In this document: positions 36,947-46,387 of the stretch, piece after piece
Numbering within the stretch: the stretch's first letter is position 1
Layout: every line of letters begins with the position of its first letter
From: Bacillus sp. EB600
GTDB lineage: Bacteria; Bacillota; Bacilli; Bacillales; Cytobacillaceae
Direction: 5' to 3'
DNA: 64,000 nucleotides
Assembly: GCF_024494385.1 (NCBI RefSeq)
Contig: NZ_JAEVLT010000018.1
Location: 29,055 to 93,054, forward strand
The notes under the pieces: model-generated
Databases searched by the model: none
Seen by the model: only the letters and a program-made list of their open reading frames with translations
What the model was told of the DNA's origin: nothing
Made by a program: the position numbers and the translations under genes

Positions 36947-37810
36947 ATGAGTAAAAACAAGCAGAAGGTATTTCCAGCACAGCATCAAAATCAGCAGCCC
37001 GGGCTGGAAAGTGAAATGAATCCAAAACCCATTTCCGTTCAGCAAAATTATAAAGGAAGTGGTAAATTAGCGAATAAAACAGCTATCATTACTGGCGGTG
37101 ACAGCGGCATTGGGAAATCTGTTTCTATTTATTTTGCAAAAGAAGGTGCTGATGTTGCAATTGTCTATTTGAAAGAAACCACAGATGCAGAGGAAACCAG
37201 GCGGCTAATCGAAGCTGAAGGCAGAAAGTGCCTGCTTTTTTCAGGGGATATTGGTTCTGAAGAATTTTGTAAAGAGACCGTTGGCAAAGTGCTCGCAGAG
37301 TTTGGAAAAATTGATATTCTCGTAAACAATGCTGCCGAGCAGCATCCACAGAAAAGTCTGTTGGATATTACATCAGCACAGCTTGAGAAGACCTTTCGAA
37401 CAAACATCTTTTCCTTTTTTTATATGACAAAGATGACTTTGCCCCATTTACACAAGGGAGCATCAATCATCAATACCGCATCGATCACCGCTTATGAAGG
37501 CAATGAACAATTGTTGGATTATTCTGCAACAAAAGGTGCCATTGTTTCTTTTACACGTTCCCTCGCTAAATCATTAGCCCCACAGGGAATACGTGTCAAT
37601 GGTGTTGCCCCAGGTCCGATTTGGACACCGCTCATTCCTTCAACCTTTACTGCAGATCAGGTTGAAACATTTGGTTCAGACACGCCCTTCAAAAGAGCGG
37701 GACAGCCTTGTGAACTTGCACCAAGCTATGTCTACCTTGCCTCAGAAGACTCATCCTATGTAAGTGGCCAAATGCTCCATGTAAATGGCGGGACCATCGT
37801 AAATGGATAA
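36947..37810 (+). CDS. SDR oxidoreductase of the YhxD/YdaD stress type
   Basis: 287-residue short-chain dehydrogenase: NAD(P) motif TGGDSGIGKS (about residues 48-57), NNAAEQ, and the catalytic pair YSATK with the preceding serine of NTASITAYEG. The N-terminal 40 residues (FPAQHQNQQPGLESEMNPKP) are typical of the general-stress SDR group of Bacillus. ATG 36947 follows GGAGGAG. Substrate unknown. In B. subtilis yhxD lies next to comK, but here it is 20 kb away. Confidence 0.88.
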   Translation: MSKNKQKVFPAQHQNQQPGLESEMNPKPISVQQNYKGSGKLANKTAIITGGDSGIGKSVSIYFAKEGADVAIVYLKETTDAEETRRLIEAEGRKCLLFSGDIGSEEFCKETVGKVLAEFGKIDILVNNAAEQHPQKSLLDITSAQLEKTFRTNIFSFFYMTKMTLPHLHKGASIINTASITAYEGNEQLLDYSATKGAIVSFTRSLAKSLAPQGIRVNGVAPGPIWTPLIPSTFTADQVETFGSDTPFKRAGQPCELAPSYVYLASEDSSYVSGQMLHVNGGTIVNG

Positions 37811-37889
37811 TAAATATTTTTGAGTGGCACCTAACGATAGGTAAGAATATGGAACTAAAGGTTCCTAACTTGGAGCAATTGGATCATTC

Positions 37890-37933
37890 GTGAAAAAAGG
37901 AATCCCTACCTCACAGGGATTCCTTTTTTCACG
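37890..37933. terminator. Bidirectional terminator SDR / DUF2777-like gene
   Basis: A 19-bp perfect stem containing AAAAAAGGAATCCCT / AGGGATTCCTTTTTT between converging genes. Confidence 0.95.
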
Positions 37934-38492
37934 AAATCATTTTCTCAATAATTAGCCGTTTGCCAGTATTTAATGTGAATTCAAAGCGATCATTGGTTTT
38001 TTCGTAATAGCAAAAGTGATGCTGCACATTGCAAATTTGTGATTGATTGTCAAAAACCATAAAGTTTACTCCATCTTTACGGGTATCATCCGCCAAAAAT
38101 GTTAAATGATTATAACAATAAAGACAATCATAGATCGAAAAATCTAATGAATTTAAGGTTGTGACGAATTGGAAAAAGGCATCGTCATTAATTGCATCTA
38201 ATAATCTTTCAAGCGAATAAATGATATGCTTTCGCACCCTAACGAGGTCCTGATCGCGGAGTAATAAAGTTTCCTTCCCAATTGCCATTTTTCCAGACGC
38301 AATCAGGACTCCTCTTTTCCAGCGATTCAAGCGAAATATTTCAACTTCCTGCTGCAGAAAATCCTCCATTAATGAGGCTTCCTCTGTTTCTGCATCAAAA
38401 AAAATCCATTGATCGTTAATTTGTTCAATTGCCCCTTCTGTGTAGGCTCTTACTTGTGTGTTGTATAGTTTTAATCGTTGCTGTCGATTCAT
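37929..38492 (-). CDS. DUF2777-like cytoplasmic protein
   Basis: 187 residues. NDQWIFFDAETEEASLMEDF, FFQFVTTLNSLDFSIYDCLYCYNHL and GVNFMVFDNQ are compact conserved-looking stretches that I associate with DUF2777, without certainty. Two cysteines in DCLYC may be a metal or redox pair. Start: ATG 38492 is 7 nt from GGAGG. Divergent from the asparagine synthetase. No function is known. Confidence 0.6.
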   Translation of the reverse strand: MNRQQRLKLYNTQVRAYTEGAIEQINDQWIFFDAETEEASLMEDFLQQEVEIFRLNRWKRGVLIASGKMAIGKETLLLRDQDLVRVRKHIIYSLERLLDAINDDAFFQFVTTLNSLDFSIYDCLYCYNHLTFLADDTRKDGVNFMVFDNQSQICNVQHHFCYYEKTNDRFEFTLNTGKRLIIEKMIS

Positions 38493-38666
38493 CACTTAAC
38501 CTCCGTGATTGATACTTTCTTCTTCTTTGTAGACATCTTCCTGCTTTTTTATAACAGTCAATTACGTTTTTAGGACAATTAACCAAATAAACTGGGCTGA
38601 ATAGTATATAAAACAATTTCCTAAGAATTTTAACTGCTCCATTTATTGGAGAGAGGAGGCAGTGAT

Positions 38667-40517
38667 ATGTGCGGAATTTCAGGTTGGGTTGATTTTAAAA
38701 GAGATATGCGAAAAGAAACGAATGCTATTGAAAAAATGGCGCACACGTTAAGTAAACGAGGGCCGGATGAAACAAATATTTGGAATGATATTCATGTCGG
38801 TTTTGGCCATAAACGGTTAATTGTCGTTGACCCTGAAGGAGGAAGGCAGCCAATGTCAAAGTCCTCCAACCATGGCAGCCATTATACCATCTGTTATAAT
38901 GGAGAGTTATATAATACCGAAGACCTTCGCAAAGTTCTCCATACTAAAGGATATTCTTTCAAGGGTCATTCTGATACAGAAGTATTGTTAACAGCCTATA
39001 TAGAATGGGCAGAAGACTGTGTCCATTATTTAAATGGGATTTATGCTTTTGCTGTATGGGATAGTGAACAAGAAAAGCTTTTCATTGCGCGTGACCGTTT
39101 AGGTGTTAAACCTCTATTCTTTTCGGAACAAGGCAACGGAATTATCTTTGGTTCTGAAATTAAGGCTATCCTTGCAAACCCTGAAATCAAAACGGTGCTT
39201 GACCATTCAGGACTAGCCGAAGTATTTGGTTTAGGACCGTCTAAGACCCCAGGAACAGGAATTTTTAAAGGGATCAACGAACTTAGACCAGCACACGCTC
39301 TCACTTTTTCAAAAAATGGTTTAAAAATTTGGCGCTATTGGAATGTAAAAAGCAGCGAACACACGGAGAATGCGCTTGAGACTGCCGAACATATCCGCTA
39401 TTTAGTCACGGATGCTGTTACAAGGCAGCTTGTTTCTGATGTTCCCTTGTGTACATTCTTATCCGGTGGTCTAGATTCAAGTATTATTACTGCCATTGCC
39501 GCAGCTGGATTTACAGATCAAGGTAAAGGCCCCCTTCATACTTATTCAATTGATTATGAAGGAAATGACGTCCACTTTAAAGCAAATGAATTTCAGCCAA
39601 ATGCAGATGGAGTTTATATTCAAAAGGTTTCAGATGCTTATAATACCATTCATCATAAAAAAATAATTTCTCAGGACCAATTAGCGTATGACCTCATTGA
39701 AGCTGTCTATGTAAGAGACTGCCCCGGAATGGCTGATGTTGACTCGTCGCTGTTGTGGTTCTGTAAGGAAATCAAAAAAGACTTTACCGTCAGCCTTTCC
39801 GGTGAGTGTGCTGATGAAATATTCGGGGGATATCCATGGTTTCACCGTAAAGATGACCTCGAACGCCCGGGTTTCCCATGGATGCGTTCTGTAAACGAGC
39901 GGCAAAACTTATTAAACGAGCACTGGCGAAATAAATTAACAATTAATGATTACGTAATGGATAAGTACAATCAAACGATTGCTGAATCCCCTATTTTAGA
40001 AGGGGAAAGCGGAGAAGCAGCCCAGCGCAGACAGTTATTTTATTTAAATATGATATGGTTTATGACAACCCTCCTCGACCGAAAGGATCGGATGAGTATG
40101 GGGGCAAGTCTTGAGGTCCGGGTCCCATTTGCCGATCATCGCTTGGTTGAGTATGTTTGGAATATCCCCTGGGAAATCAAAATGTACGACAACCGGGAAA
40201 AAGGGATTTTACGAAAAGCATTTGAAGGTGTTCTACCTGAAGAAGTTCTTTACCGAAAGAAAAGTCCCTATCCAAAAACACATAATCCACAGTATACCTT
40301 GGCAGTCCAATCAATGCTGCGGGAGATCTTAACAGATAAATCCTCCATATTACATGAATTATTTGATAAGGATTACTTGCAAAGTATTGTAGAATCCGGG
40401 GGCGCTGCCTTTAAAGAACCATGGTTTGGTCAATTAATGACAGGACCCCAGTTATTGGCCTATTTAGCACAAATTCACATCTGGTTTAAAGCTTATAACA
40501 TAAACATTTCTGATTAG
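38667..40517 (+). CDS. asnO: Asparagine synthetase, AsnO-like (glutamine-hydrolysing)
   Basis: 616 residues. The N-terminal glutamine amidotransferase domain starts with the mature nucleophile cysteine (MCGISGWV) and has RGPDE and the NGELYN motif. The C-terminal synthetase domain has the pyrophosphate loop LSGGLDSS (about residues 260-267) and a later SGECADEIFGGYPW. Start: ATG 38667 is 7 nt from GAGGAGG and must be used for Cys2 to be N-terminal. The yis-block location points to AsnO, the sporulation-linked paralog of B. subtilis, rather than AsnB or AsnH. Confidence 0.88.
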   Translation: MCGISGWVDFKRDMRKETNAIEKMAHTLSKRGPDETNIWNDIHVGFGHKRLIVVDPEGGRQPMSKSSNHGSHYTICYNGELYNTEDLRKVLHTKGYSFKGHSDTEVLLTAYIEWAEDCVHYLNGIYAFAVWDSEQEKLFIARDRLGVKPLFFSEQGNGIIFGSEIKAILANPEIKTVLDHSGLAEVFGLGPSKTPGTGIFKGINELRPAHALTFSKNGLKIWRYWNVKSSEHTENALETAEHIRYLVTDAVTRQLVSDVPLCTFLSGGLDSSIITAIAAAGFTDQGKGPLHTYSIDYEGNDVHFKANEFQPNADGVYIQKVSDAYNTIHHKKIISQDQLAYDLIEAVYVRDCPGMADVDSSLLWFCKEIKKDFTVSLSGECADEIFGGYPWFHRKDDLERPGFPWMRSVNERQNLLNEHWRNKLTINDYVMDKYNQTIAESPILEGESGEAAQRRQLFYLNMIWFMTTLLDRKDRMSMGASLEVRVPFADHRLVEYVWNIPWEIKMYDNREKGILRKAFEGVLPEEVLYRKKSPYPKTHNPQYTLAVQSMLREILTDKSSILHELFDKDYLQSIVESGGAAFKEPWFGQLMTGPQLLAYLAQIHIWFKAYNINISD

Positions 40518-40550
40518 TATAGCGAAATGGCAAGAAACAAGCTCCATCTT

Positions 40551-40597
40551 CAAAAAAATCTGTCCCAAGTGATAACTCTTTGGGACAGATTTTTTTG
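40551..40597 (+). terminator. Terminator after asnO
   Basis: AAAATCTGTCCCAA / TTGGGACAGATTTT stem and a T run. Confidence 0.95.
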
Positions 40598-40712
40598 CAT
40601 CATTCAGATAATATTTTTCAAGAAGAGGACAAGATTGTTGGACAAAACCCTTTATTTCATTAAAATGTATGTAGGGAAGGGAGACCTTCCTTTTTAATGA
40701 GGGGGAATGGGA

Positions 40713-42248
40713 TTGAAAAAAGGGGTTTTTCTTTTAACACTAATTATAGTATTGGTCATTTCAACCGTACCGGCAAGTGCAGCGGTAACAAAAAACGACC
40801 GAAAGTGGCAGGATGAGTCGATTTATTACATAATGGTGGACCGCTTCAATGATGGGGACTCAAGGAATGCAATAGACGTAGATACAAAGAATCCGCTTAG
40901 CTTTAACGGCGGGGATTTCCAGGGAATCATAGATAAACTAGATTACATCAAAGATATGGGTTTCACCACTATATCACTGACGCCTATTTTTGATAATGCA
41001 AAACAAGGCTACCATGGCTATTGGATTCAAGACTATTACAAAACAGATGAGCATTTTGGCTCAATGAAAATGTTTCAAAAGCTTGTACAAGAAGCGCACA
41101 AGCGCCAAATAAAAGTAATGATTGATTTTGTCGCCAACAGTGTGGCCCCTACCCATCCATGGGTACAAGATCCAACTAAACAAGGATGGTTTCATCCAAA
41201 GCAGTTTAACGATACTAACCAACATCTGCTTGAAAATAGTTGGATTGGCGGACAGCCTGACCTAAACCAGGAGAATCCTAAGGTTAAAAAGTATTTAATC
41301 GATACTGCAAAATGGTGGATAAAACAAACAGATATTGATGGGTATCGTTTAGCCGCTGCTAATTACGTCCCTATTACATTCTGGTCAGACTTTTCCAAGG
41401 AAATAAAGGCAGTAAAGAAAGATTTTTATTTGCTTGGAGATATTCAATCCGACGACCCAAATGTCGTCACTCAATACAAAAATACCGGTATAGACGGTTT
41501 TGTTGACACAAATTTAAATAAGGATTTACGGAAGGGTTTTGCTACGACCGATCTGCCATTATCGAGCCTATTTGGCGATTGGGAAAAAGACCAGCAAACA
41601 ATTAAAAATCCTTACTTAATGGGAACATTCATGGATGACCCTCAATCGACTAGGTTTACCCAGGACATTGTTGCGAACAAGCAATTCCCTGGTTCGCGCT
41701 GGAAGATGGCTTTAACCTATTTGTATACAACACCGGGGATACCGGTTGTCTTTTATGGTTCCGAAATCGCCTTAAATGGAGGAAACGCTCCTGATAACCA
41801 TCGCCAAATGAGTTTTAGAGCAGATAAGGATCTGATTGATTATCTAACAAAGCTCGGCCAATTAAGGAAACAGCTTCCATCCTTAACAAGAGGAACATTT
41901 GAAAAGCTTTACGAAAAGAATGGTATGGTAGTCTATAAACGTGTTTATCAAACTGAAACGGCCGTCATAGCTATAAACAATACGAGCAAGTCACAGCATG
42001 TTACCATATCAAGCAAACAGCTAGAGGATGGAAAAGAATTGCGAGGCTTATTAAATGGAGACGTAACGAAAAGTACTAACAACCAATACAACATCATCCT
42101 TGACCGTGACAATGCTGAAATCTATGTATTGGCTACTAAATCTGGAATAAATGTGCCATTAATTGCGTCGATTACAGTCGTTTATGCTGCCTTTTTCGTT
42201 TTTCTTTATTTTATTTTCAAGAGACGGAAGAACAAGAACCAAAAATAA
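40713..42248 (+). CDS. Membrane-anchored GH13 alpha-amylase homologue, catalytic residues lost
   Basis: 511 residues: signal peptide or N-anchor (residues 1-25), GH13 TIM barrel, small C-terminal beta domain, then a transmembrane helix (about 478-500) and basic tail RRKNKNQK. The barrel follows the extracellular alpha-amylase pattern, but region I is DFVANS (S143 for His), region II is GYRLAAAN (A214 for the nucleophile Asp), region III is LLGDIQ (D243 for the acid/base Glu), and region IV is FMDDPQSTRF (Q311 for the stabilising Asp). A pseudoenzyme or carbohydrate-binding surface protein is likely. Start: TTG 40713, 7 nt after AGGGGG. Confidence 0.85.
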   Translation: MKKGVFLLTLIIVLVISTVPASAAVTKNDRKWQDESIYYIMVDRFNDGDSRNAIDVDTKNPLSFNGGDFQGIIDKLDYIKDMGFTTISLTPIFDNAKQGYHGYWIQDYYKTDEHFGSMKMFQKLVQEAHKRQIKVMIDFVANSVAPTHPWVQDPTKQGWFHPKQFNDTNQHLLENSWIGGQPDLNQENPKVKKYLIDTAKWWIKQTDIDGYRLAAANYVPITFWSDFSKEIKAVKKDFYLLGDIQSDDPNVVTQYKNTGIDGFVDTNLNKDLRKGFATTDLPLSSLFGDWEKDQQTIKNPYLMGTFMDDPQSTRFTQDIVANKQFPGSRWKMALTYLYTTPGIPVVFYGSEIALNGGNAPDNHRQMSFRADKDLIDYLTKLGQLRKQLPSLTRGTFEKLYEKNGMVVYKRVYQTETAVIAINNTSKSQHVTISSKQLEDGKELRGLLNGDVTKSTNNQYNIILDRDNAEIYVLATKSGINVPLIASITVVYAAFFVFLYFIFKRRKNKNQK

Positions 42249-42252
42249 AAAA

Positions 42253-42415
42253 GAAAAGCGGAAGCGCCCGTTTAGCGCACGACAGGACTGGAGCACACCG
42301 ACTGAGATAAAGGAAACACGAAGAGCGGAAGCACATTCGTGCTTGACTTATCGTAGGGAGGTGGGCGAAGTACACTAGTCGCTGGGCGCTGGAGCTAGAC
42401 AGTTATCAAAGTTTA
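42253..42415 (+). repeat. Dispersed structured repeat, short form (copy E)
   Basis: AAAAGCGGAAGCGCCCG at the 5' end, GATAAAGGAAACACGAAGAG in the middle without the inner hairpins, and GACAGTTATCAAAGTTT at the 3' end. It begins 5 nt after the stop of the GH13 gene. Confidence 0.88.
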
Positions 42416-42435
42416 AAGATAAATTCTGATACTAA

Positions 42436-42472
42436 AAGAAAGGCTGCTGAATAAATTCAGCAGCCTTTCTTC
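42436..42472. terminator. Bidirectional terminator, GH13 unit / yisL
   Basis: A 15-bp perfect stem GAAAGGCTGCTGAAT/ATTCAGCAGCCTTTC between converging genes. Confidence 0.95.
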
Positions 42473-42476
42473 ACAC

Positions 42477-42836
42477 TTAGAATATATGAATTCCAAGCGG
42501 TAATTTAAAGCCTAAATATAAAACTAGTAATAGCGCTACTACAAATTGAATCCATAAAACGGATGTTCTTTCTTTTTTGGCTGTTTTTATGAGAATCAAT
42601 TCAAACAAGGCGATGATCCAAAGTCCAACAACCGCTTTTAAAATGTACAAAAGGCTTATATGATAAACTGAAGAAAACAGCATACCGCCTGTTAGTAAAA
42701 TAAGTAAATAAAATACCCTTATTATCATGTGAAGGATCTTATAGCCTTTTGCTTTTCCGCTTTTATTTAAGCTTAGTGCGATAAAAAATAATACTAATGT
42801 CAAAAACCATGCTGTGATATGGGTATCAGTAGTCAT
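42477..42836 (-). CDS. yisL: YisL family membrane protein (UPF0344)
   Basis: 119 residues with four transmembrane helices and the family stretch SGKAKGYKILHMIIRVFYLL. AAGGAGG is 7 nt before ATG 42836. In B. subtilis yisL also lies near gerP. Function unknown. Confidence 0.9.
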   Translation of the reverse strand: MTTDTHITAWFLTLVLFFIALSLNKSGKAKGYKILHMIIRVFYLLILLTGGMLFSSVYHISLLYILKAVVGLWIIALFELILIKTAKKERTSVLWIQFVVALLLVLYLGFKLPLGIHIF

Positions 42837-42957
42837 TCAATTTCCTCCTTATGGAAGTCCATAGATTCGAAAATATCATACCACAGCCAGCACAAAAAAA
42901 CTAAAAATACGATTTACACATTATTTAACATATTTTTATTAGAAAAGTAAAAAAACA

Positions 42958-44127
42958 TTAAGAAGTCTTTTTCCACCTTGGAACCTTCAAATAGGTAATA
43001 CAGCGCCAAAGCCATTCCACCGGACCATAGTCATGTCTTCTCATCCAAAAAATACTGAACATGGCTTGGAAAACAAATAGGCCTAAGGCTAACAAACTGC
43101 CACTAAATAAGGAAGTCTTCCCAAATAACTGCAGCCCATAGCCATAAAAAACTAAGACTGCCAAACTGGATTGCAACAGATAAGTAGATAATGACATTTT
43201 TCCAGCAAATGAGAAAAACACTAGAAACCTTGCAGCTCTTTTTTTCCGGAGCAAAATTACAATCATACTCGCATAGGAAACTGCTTGAAGACTACCGCCA
43301 AATACATCCTGCAGATAGTCAACTGCCCTACTATTTCCAGCAAAATACGGAAGCAATTTAAACAGCATACCAAAAAGAAACGTCCATACCAGGGATCCCT
43401 TCCACTTGCCCTCATTTCCTTCAACCTTTTCAAGCAATCTCAATTTCGACAATCCTGCTCCAATTAAAAACAGCGGGAAAACGGTAAATAAAAGCAGGAT
43501 GAGGGCTTGCGGGTTGTACTCCATCATCCAATCATGGACTCTTTGCCCAGTAATCTCTGCAAAGGTGCCCTGCTGATAGATTTGAACTACTGCTTGTGCC
43601 AGTTTACTATATCCATTGCTTCCAACAGGATTAGGATGAATGAAATCCAGCCCGGCTAGAAACAATGCAAATAGGGTATTGGCTATTGCGTACAAGAAAC
43701 AGCCGAACAAAAATATTATTTTGGGAGCCATTTTTAAAAACCAGAGCGTAAGAAAACCTACTAATGCATAAACCATTAAAATATCACCATGCCAAATAAA
43801 AAAGGCATGAATAAAGCCAATTATAAACAGAAAGCAAAATCTTCTCGTCACCATCCTGTTAAAAGGCAGGTTTTTTTTCAGAGTTCGCTCGCGAAAGATC
43901 GTCAGACTGTAGCCAAACAGGAGCGAGAACAACGGGTAAAAACTGGCCTGAAAGAAAAGATCAATAACGATGTATGTAAAATGATCCCTCGGGTCTGTCC
44001 ACCATTTTAATGGATTGAGATAAAGAAATGGTGAGTGGAACGACATCATGTTGACAATCAGGATTCCAAACAAGGCAAATCCTCTGATTACATCCAATGC
44101 TAAAATCCGGTTATTGCTTTCAAGCAT
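42958..44127 (-). CDS. DUF418 polytopic membrane protein
   Basis: 389 residues with about ten transmembrane helices. The opening RILALDVIRGFALFGILIVN is the classic DUF418/YeiB start, and the C-terminal half contains RHDYGPVEWLWRCITY, the DUF418 signature. Related to acyltransferase-3 proteins, but specific activity is unknown. Start: ATG 44127 is 8 nt after AAAGGAG. Divergent from gerPA; the intergenic region carries the SigK promoter of gerP. Confidence 0.88.
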   Translation of the reverse strand: MLESNNRILALDVIRGFALFGILIVNMMSFHSPFLYLNPLKWWTDPRDHFTYIVIDLFFQASFYPLFSLLFGYSLTIFRERTLKKNLPFNRMVTRRFCFLFIIGFIHAFFIWHGDILMVYALVGFLTLWFLKMAPKIIFLFGCFLYAIANTLFALFLAGLDFIHPNPVGSNGYSKLAQAVVQIYQQGTFAEITGQRVHDWMMEYNPQALILLLFTVFPLFLIGAGLSKLRLLEKVEGNEGKWKGSLVWTFLFGMLFKLLPYFAGNSRAVDYLQDVFGGSLQAVSYASMIVILLRKKRAARFLVFFSFAGKMSLSTYLLQSSLAVLVFYGYGLQLFGKTSLFSGSLLALGLFVFQAMFSIFWMRRHDYGPVEWLWRCITYLKVPRWKKTS

Positions 44128-44217
44128 AAGTTTTACTCCTTTATTTGTGTTTATACCGGTCAAAAAACACAGTTCATAGGATCAATTGTTGGAACCATTT
44201 TTTTGGGCGAATGAATC

Positions 44218-44244
44218 ACATTACATTCGCCCATACATACGATA
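44218..44244 (+). promoter_or_regulatory. SigK-type promoter of the gerP operon
   Basis: AC at 44218-44219, a 16-nt spacer and CATACGATA (44236-44244), matching AC-N16-CATANNNTA. The gerP operon of Bacillus is transcribed in the mother cell by SigK with GerE control, so the site fits in position and sequence. Confidence 0.85.
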
Positions 44245-44278
44245 GTAGAAATAACATACCAGAAAAGGGTGAAGCAAA

Positions 44279-44500
44279 ATGCCAGCTATTGTCGGGATTG
44301 CCCAGGTGCTTTCATTAGGGAGCAGTTCTATTTTTCATATTGGAGATGTATACAAAATGATGCCTTTGTCAAATGCCAAAACTTTTTCAGGAGCTGGTTC
44401 ATTTAACACCGGTGAAAGTTTAAGGTTGCAAAATACTCAAAGTTCTACAAATGCACTTGATCCTGATTCCATTGATCAAGGAATTATTCTTAATGCTTAA
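44279..44500 (+). CDS. gerPA: Spore germination protein GerPA
   Basis: 73 residues of the GerPA/GerPF type: PAIVGIAQVLSLGSSSIFHIGD followed by a Gly/Ser-rich SFNTG segment. First gene of a six-gene operon. GerP proteins are made in the mother cell and let germinants pass the spore coat. No signal peptide. Confidence 0.92.
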   Translation: MPAIVGIAQVLSLGSSSIFHIGDVYKMMPLSNAKTFSGAGSFNTGESLRLQNTQSSTNALDPDSIDQGIILNA

Positions 44501-44518
44501 GCGTAAGGGTGGTTCTGA

Positions 44519-44749
44519 ATGAATTTTTATATTCAGCAGTCGATTCATATCCATTTTATCAAAATTGGCGGAATTACCAATTCCTCTGTCTTACAAATTG
44601 GCAGTGCCGGTATCATCAAGCCCACATCCCATTTATATAATACCGGTGGATTTACCGGGCCGGCTCCGTTAGCACATAAACCAGGTCCACCAACAACTTC
44701 CCCATTGCTTTTAGCGCCATCCGTTCCATTACAAGCACCCGTAACGTAA
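44519..44749 (+). CDS. gerPB: Spore germination protein GerPB
   Basis: 76 residues. FYIQQSIHIHFIKIGGITNS at the N terminus and LQIGSAGIIKP, then a proline-rich tail (KPGPPTTSP) as in GerPB. AAGGGTGG ribosome site. 18 nt behind gerPA. Confidence 0.92.
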   Translation: MNFYIQQSIHIHFIKIGGITNSSVLQIGSAGIIKPTSHLYNTGGFTGPAPLAHKPGPPTTSPLLLAPSVPLQAPVT

Positions 44750-44775
44750 ATCAAAGCTTATCGCGAGGTGATTTT

Positions 44776-45393
44776 ATGCATCAAGATTATTACCAATACA
44801 TTCAATGGCTGCAACAGTGTGTCCAATCACAAGAAAATCGGCTTGTTCGTTTAGAACAATTGGTACAACAAATGGCTGCTGAACTAAGACAAGTAAAAGA
44901 AAAGCCGCCGATTCATGTTGGTACAATTGAATACAAGTTTGACCAATTAAAGGTAGAAACGGTCGAAGGTACTCTAAATATTGGCTTGAATCCCTCTGAT
45001 TTACAAGGAATTGAAGATTTTGCCACAGGTAATAAAGATATAAATACCCCTGTTCATCCAAAAGCACAAATGCAGCGGTCGATGGAAATAGAAGAGGATA
45101 TTTATAACTATTTAGAAACAGATTTACCTAACATTATTGCCGAAACACAAACCAAATTAAATATTCATCCAAATGAGGCCTATTTATCATTCATCAAAGA
45201 GGATATTAAAAAACAACTTCCAAGCCGAATTGACTTCCATATAAAATCGGCTGCAGCACAAGCTCGAACAGAAGAAAACGTGAATGCGCTTAATGAGCAT
45301 ATTATTAATGCCATTAAGCAAGAAATCCAAAACGGAGTACATGCCTTTTTTCAACATTTACCTGAAAATCTGAAAGGAATGAACCAGCAATGA
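44776..45393 (+). CDS. gerPC: Spore germination protein GerPC
   Basis: 205 residues. N-terminal coiled coil (about residues 5-45, YIQWLQQCVQSQENRLVRLE), then VGTIEYKFDQLKVETVEGTLNIGL, diagnostic for GerPC. The stop overlaps the gerPD start by four bases. GerPC is the coiled-coil scaffold of the GerP set. Confidence 0.93.
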   Translation: MHQDYYQYIQWLQQCVQSQENRLVRLEQLVQQMAAELRQVKEKPPIHVGTIEYKFDQLKVETVEGTLNIGLNPSDLQGIEDFATGNKDINTPVHPKAQMQRSMEIEEDIYNYLETDLPNIIAETQTKLNIHPNEAYLSFIKEDIKKQLPSRIDFHIKSAAAQARTEENVNALNEHIINAIKQEIQNGVHAFFQHLPENLKGMNQQ

Positions 45394-45572
45394 TTTTTGA
45401 AGTTTATAACAGAGATATTTGCGTTGATTCGATCCGAGTCATTGGGGTTGCCAGCTCATCACTATTGATGGTTGGTGATACGCAAACCATTCAGCTCATG
45501 TCAACTTTTGATACCCCGGCCGAATCATTAATTATCGGTCCATTTGTCCCATTAGCTGCGGAAGTGTCCTAA
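45390..45572 (+). CDS. gerPD: Spore germination protein GerPD
   Basis: 60 residues: FEVYNRDICVDSIRVIGVAS and SLLMVGDTQTIQLMS. Shares the short beta-strand GDxxxI pattern with GerPA, PB and PF. Overlaps gerPC (ATGA); two bases before gerPE. Confidence 0.9.
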   Translation: MIFEVYNRDICVDSIRVIGVASSSLLMVGDTQTIQLMSTFDTPAESLIIGPFVPLAAEVS

Positions 45573-45574
45573 TC

Positions 45575-45961
45575 ATGCTCCAACGTAGCTCTTATGTTGA
45601 TCACGTCTATGTAAAAGTTACCTCCTTTTCCTCGATCGTGCAGCTTGGTGATTCCTGTATTATTAACGGATTCTCCCGGGCCTTAGCCGTACAAAGGGAG
45701 GCAGAAATTGAATATGGAAATGAAGGTAATTACGAAGCCTATCCCACTTTTTCAGAACCAATCCCATTTGAGCCTATCCATGAGAATGTTTCATTTCGAT
45801 CACATCATCTTAATCCGATTATTAAAGTTAATAAACTAAATGTTATCGGGGTTTCTTCCGCATCAGTTTTACACGTTGGCAACAGTAATCACATTTCTAT
45901 GGAAACAAGAGTAAAGCATATACGGCAGCTGCTTCCACAAAGTGAGGAACAAAGTAGATAA
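45575..45961 (+). CDS. gerPE: Spore germination protein GerPE
   Basis: 128 residues. RSSYVDHVYVKVTSFSSIVQLGD at the start and VNKLNVIGVSSASVLHVGNS in the middle, so two copies of the GerP beta unit. GerPE also carries the longest tail of the set. Tightly spaced after gerPD. Confidence 0.9.
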   Translation: MLQRSSYVDHVYVKVTSFSSIVQLGDSCIINGFSRALAVQREAEIEYGNEGNYEAYPTFSEPIPFEPIHENVSFRSHHLNPIIKVNKLNVIGVSSASVLHVGNSNHISMETRVKHIRQLLPQSEEQSR

Positions 45962-46020
45962 GGTCAGCATATCTTACCTTACGCCCATGTATAACGAGTT
46001 TAGAGAAAAGGATGTTTGAT

Positions 46021-46239
46021 ATGCCAGCGATAATTGGACCGGTTCAAATTATAAATGTCGGTGGGGGGATTGTCCAATTCGGCGACGCCGCCTGGATTTC
46101 CCCGAAAAGCAGCAGCAAGACATATGCTGGTTCAGGCGGCTTCAATACAGGAGGATTCATTGTTACAAATAGTGGTATAAACGGTACCAACGTGCTTGAT
46201 ACAAATCTAATTGACCAGCCGACAATTGGAAATAGCTAA
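46021..46239 (+). CDS. gerPF: Spore germination protein GerPF
   Basis: 72 residues, close paralog of GerPA (PAIIGPVQIINVGGGIVQFGD, GSGGFNTGGF). Start: ATG 46021 is 8 nt after AAAGGA; ATG 46012 would leave only 4 nt. Last gene of the operon; a terminator follows. Confidence 0.92.
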   Translation: MPAIIGPVQIINVGGGIVQFGDAAWISPKSSSKTYAGSGGFNTGGFIVTNSGINGTNVLDTNLIDQPTIGNS

Positions 46240-46277
46240 AAAAGACATAAACCAATTAATGGTTTATGTCTTTTTCT
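46240..46277. terminator. Terminator after gerPF
   Basis: AAAAAGACATAAACCA / TGGTTTATGTCTTTTT stem with a 5-nt loop. It can also stop addA read-through. Confidence 0.95.
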
Positions 46278-46387
46278 ATGGAAAAGGGGCGGAGCTACGC
46301 AAAAAGTAATCAGTATAACTAATTTTAGAACAATCAATTGATTTCTCACTTTGATTTTGAGATAGACTTGCTTCGCACACACCGCCT

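Noticed and set aside
42163..42378. 71-codon frame overlapping the GH13 end and running into the repeat
   Set aside because: Out-of-frame shadow of the GH13 gene extended by repeat sequence; no ribosome site.
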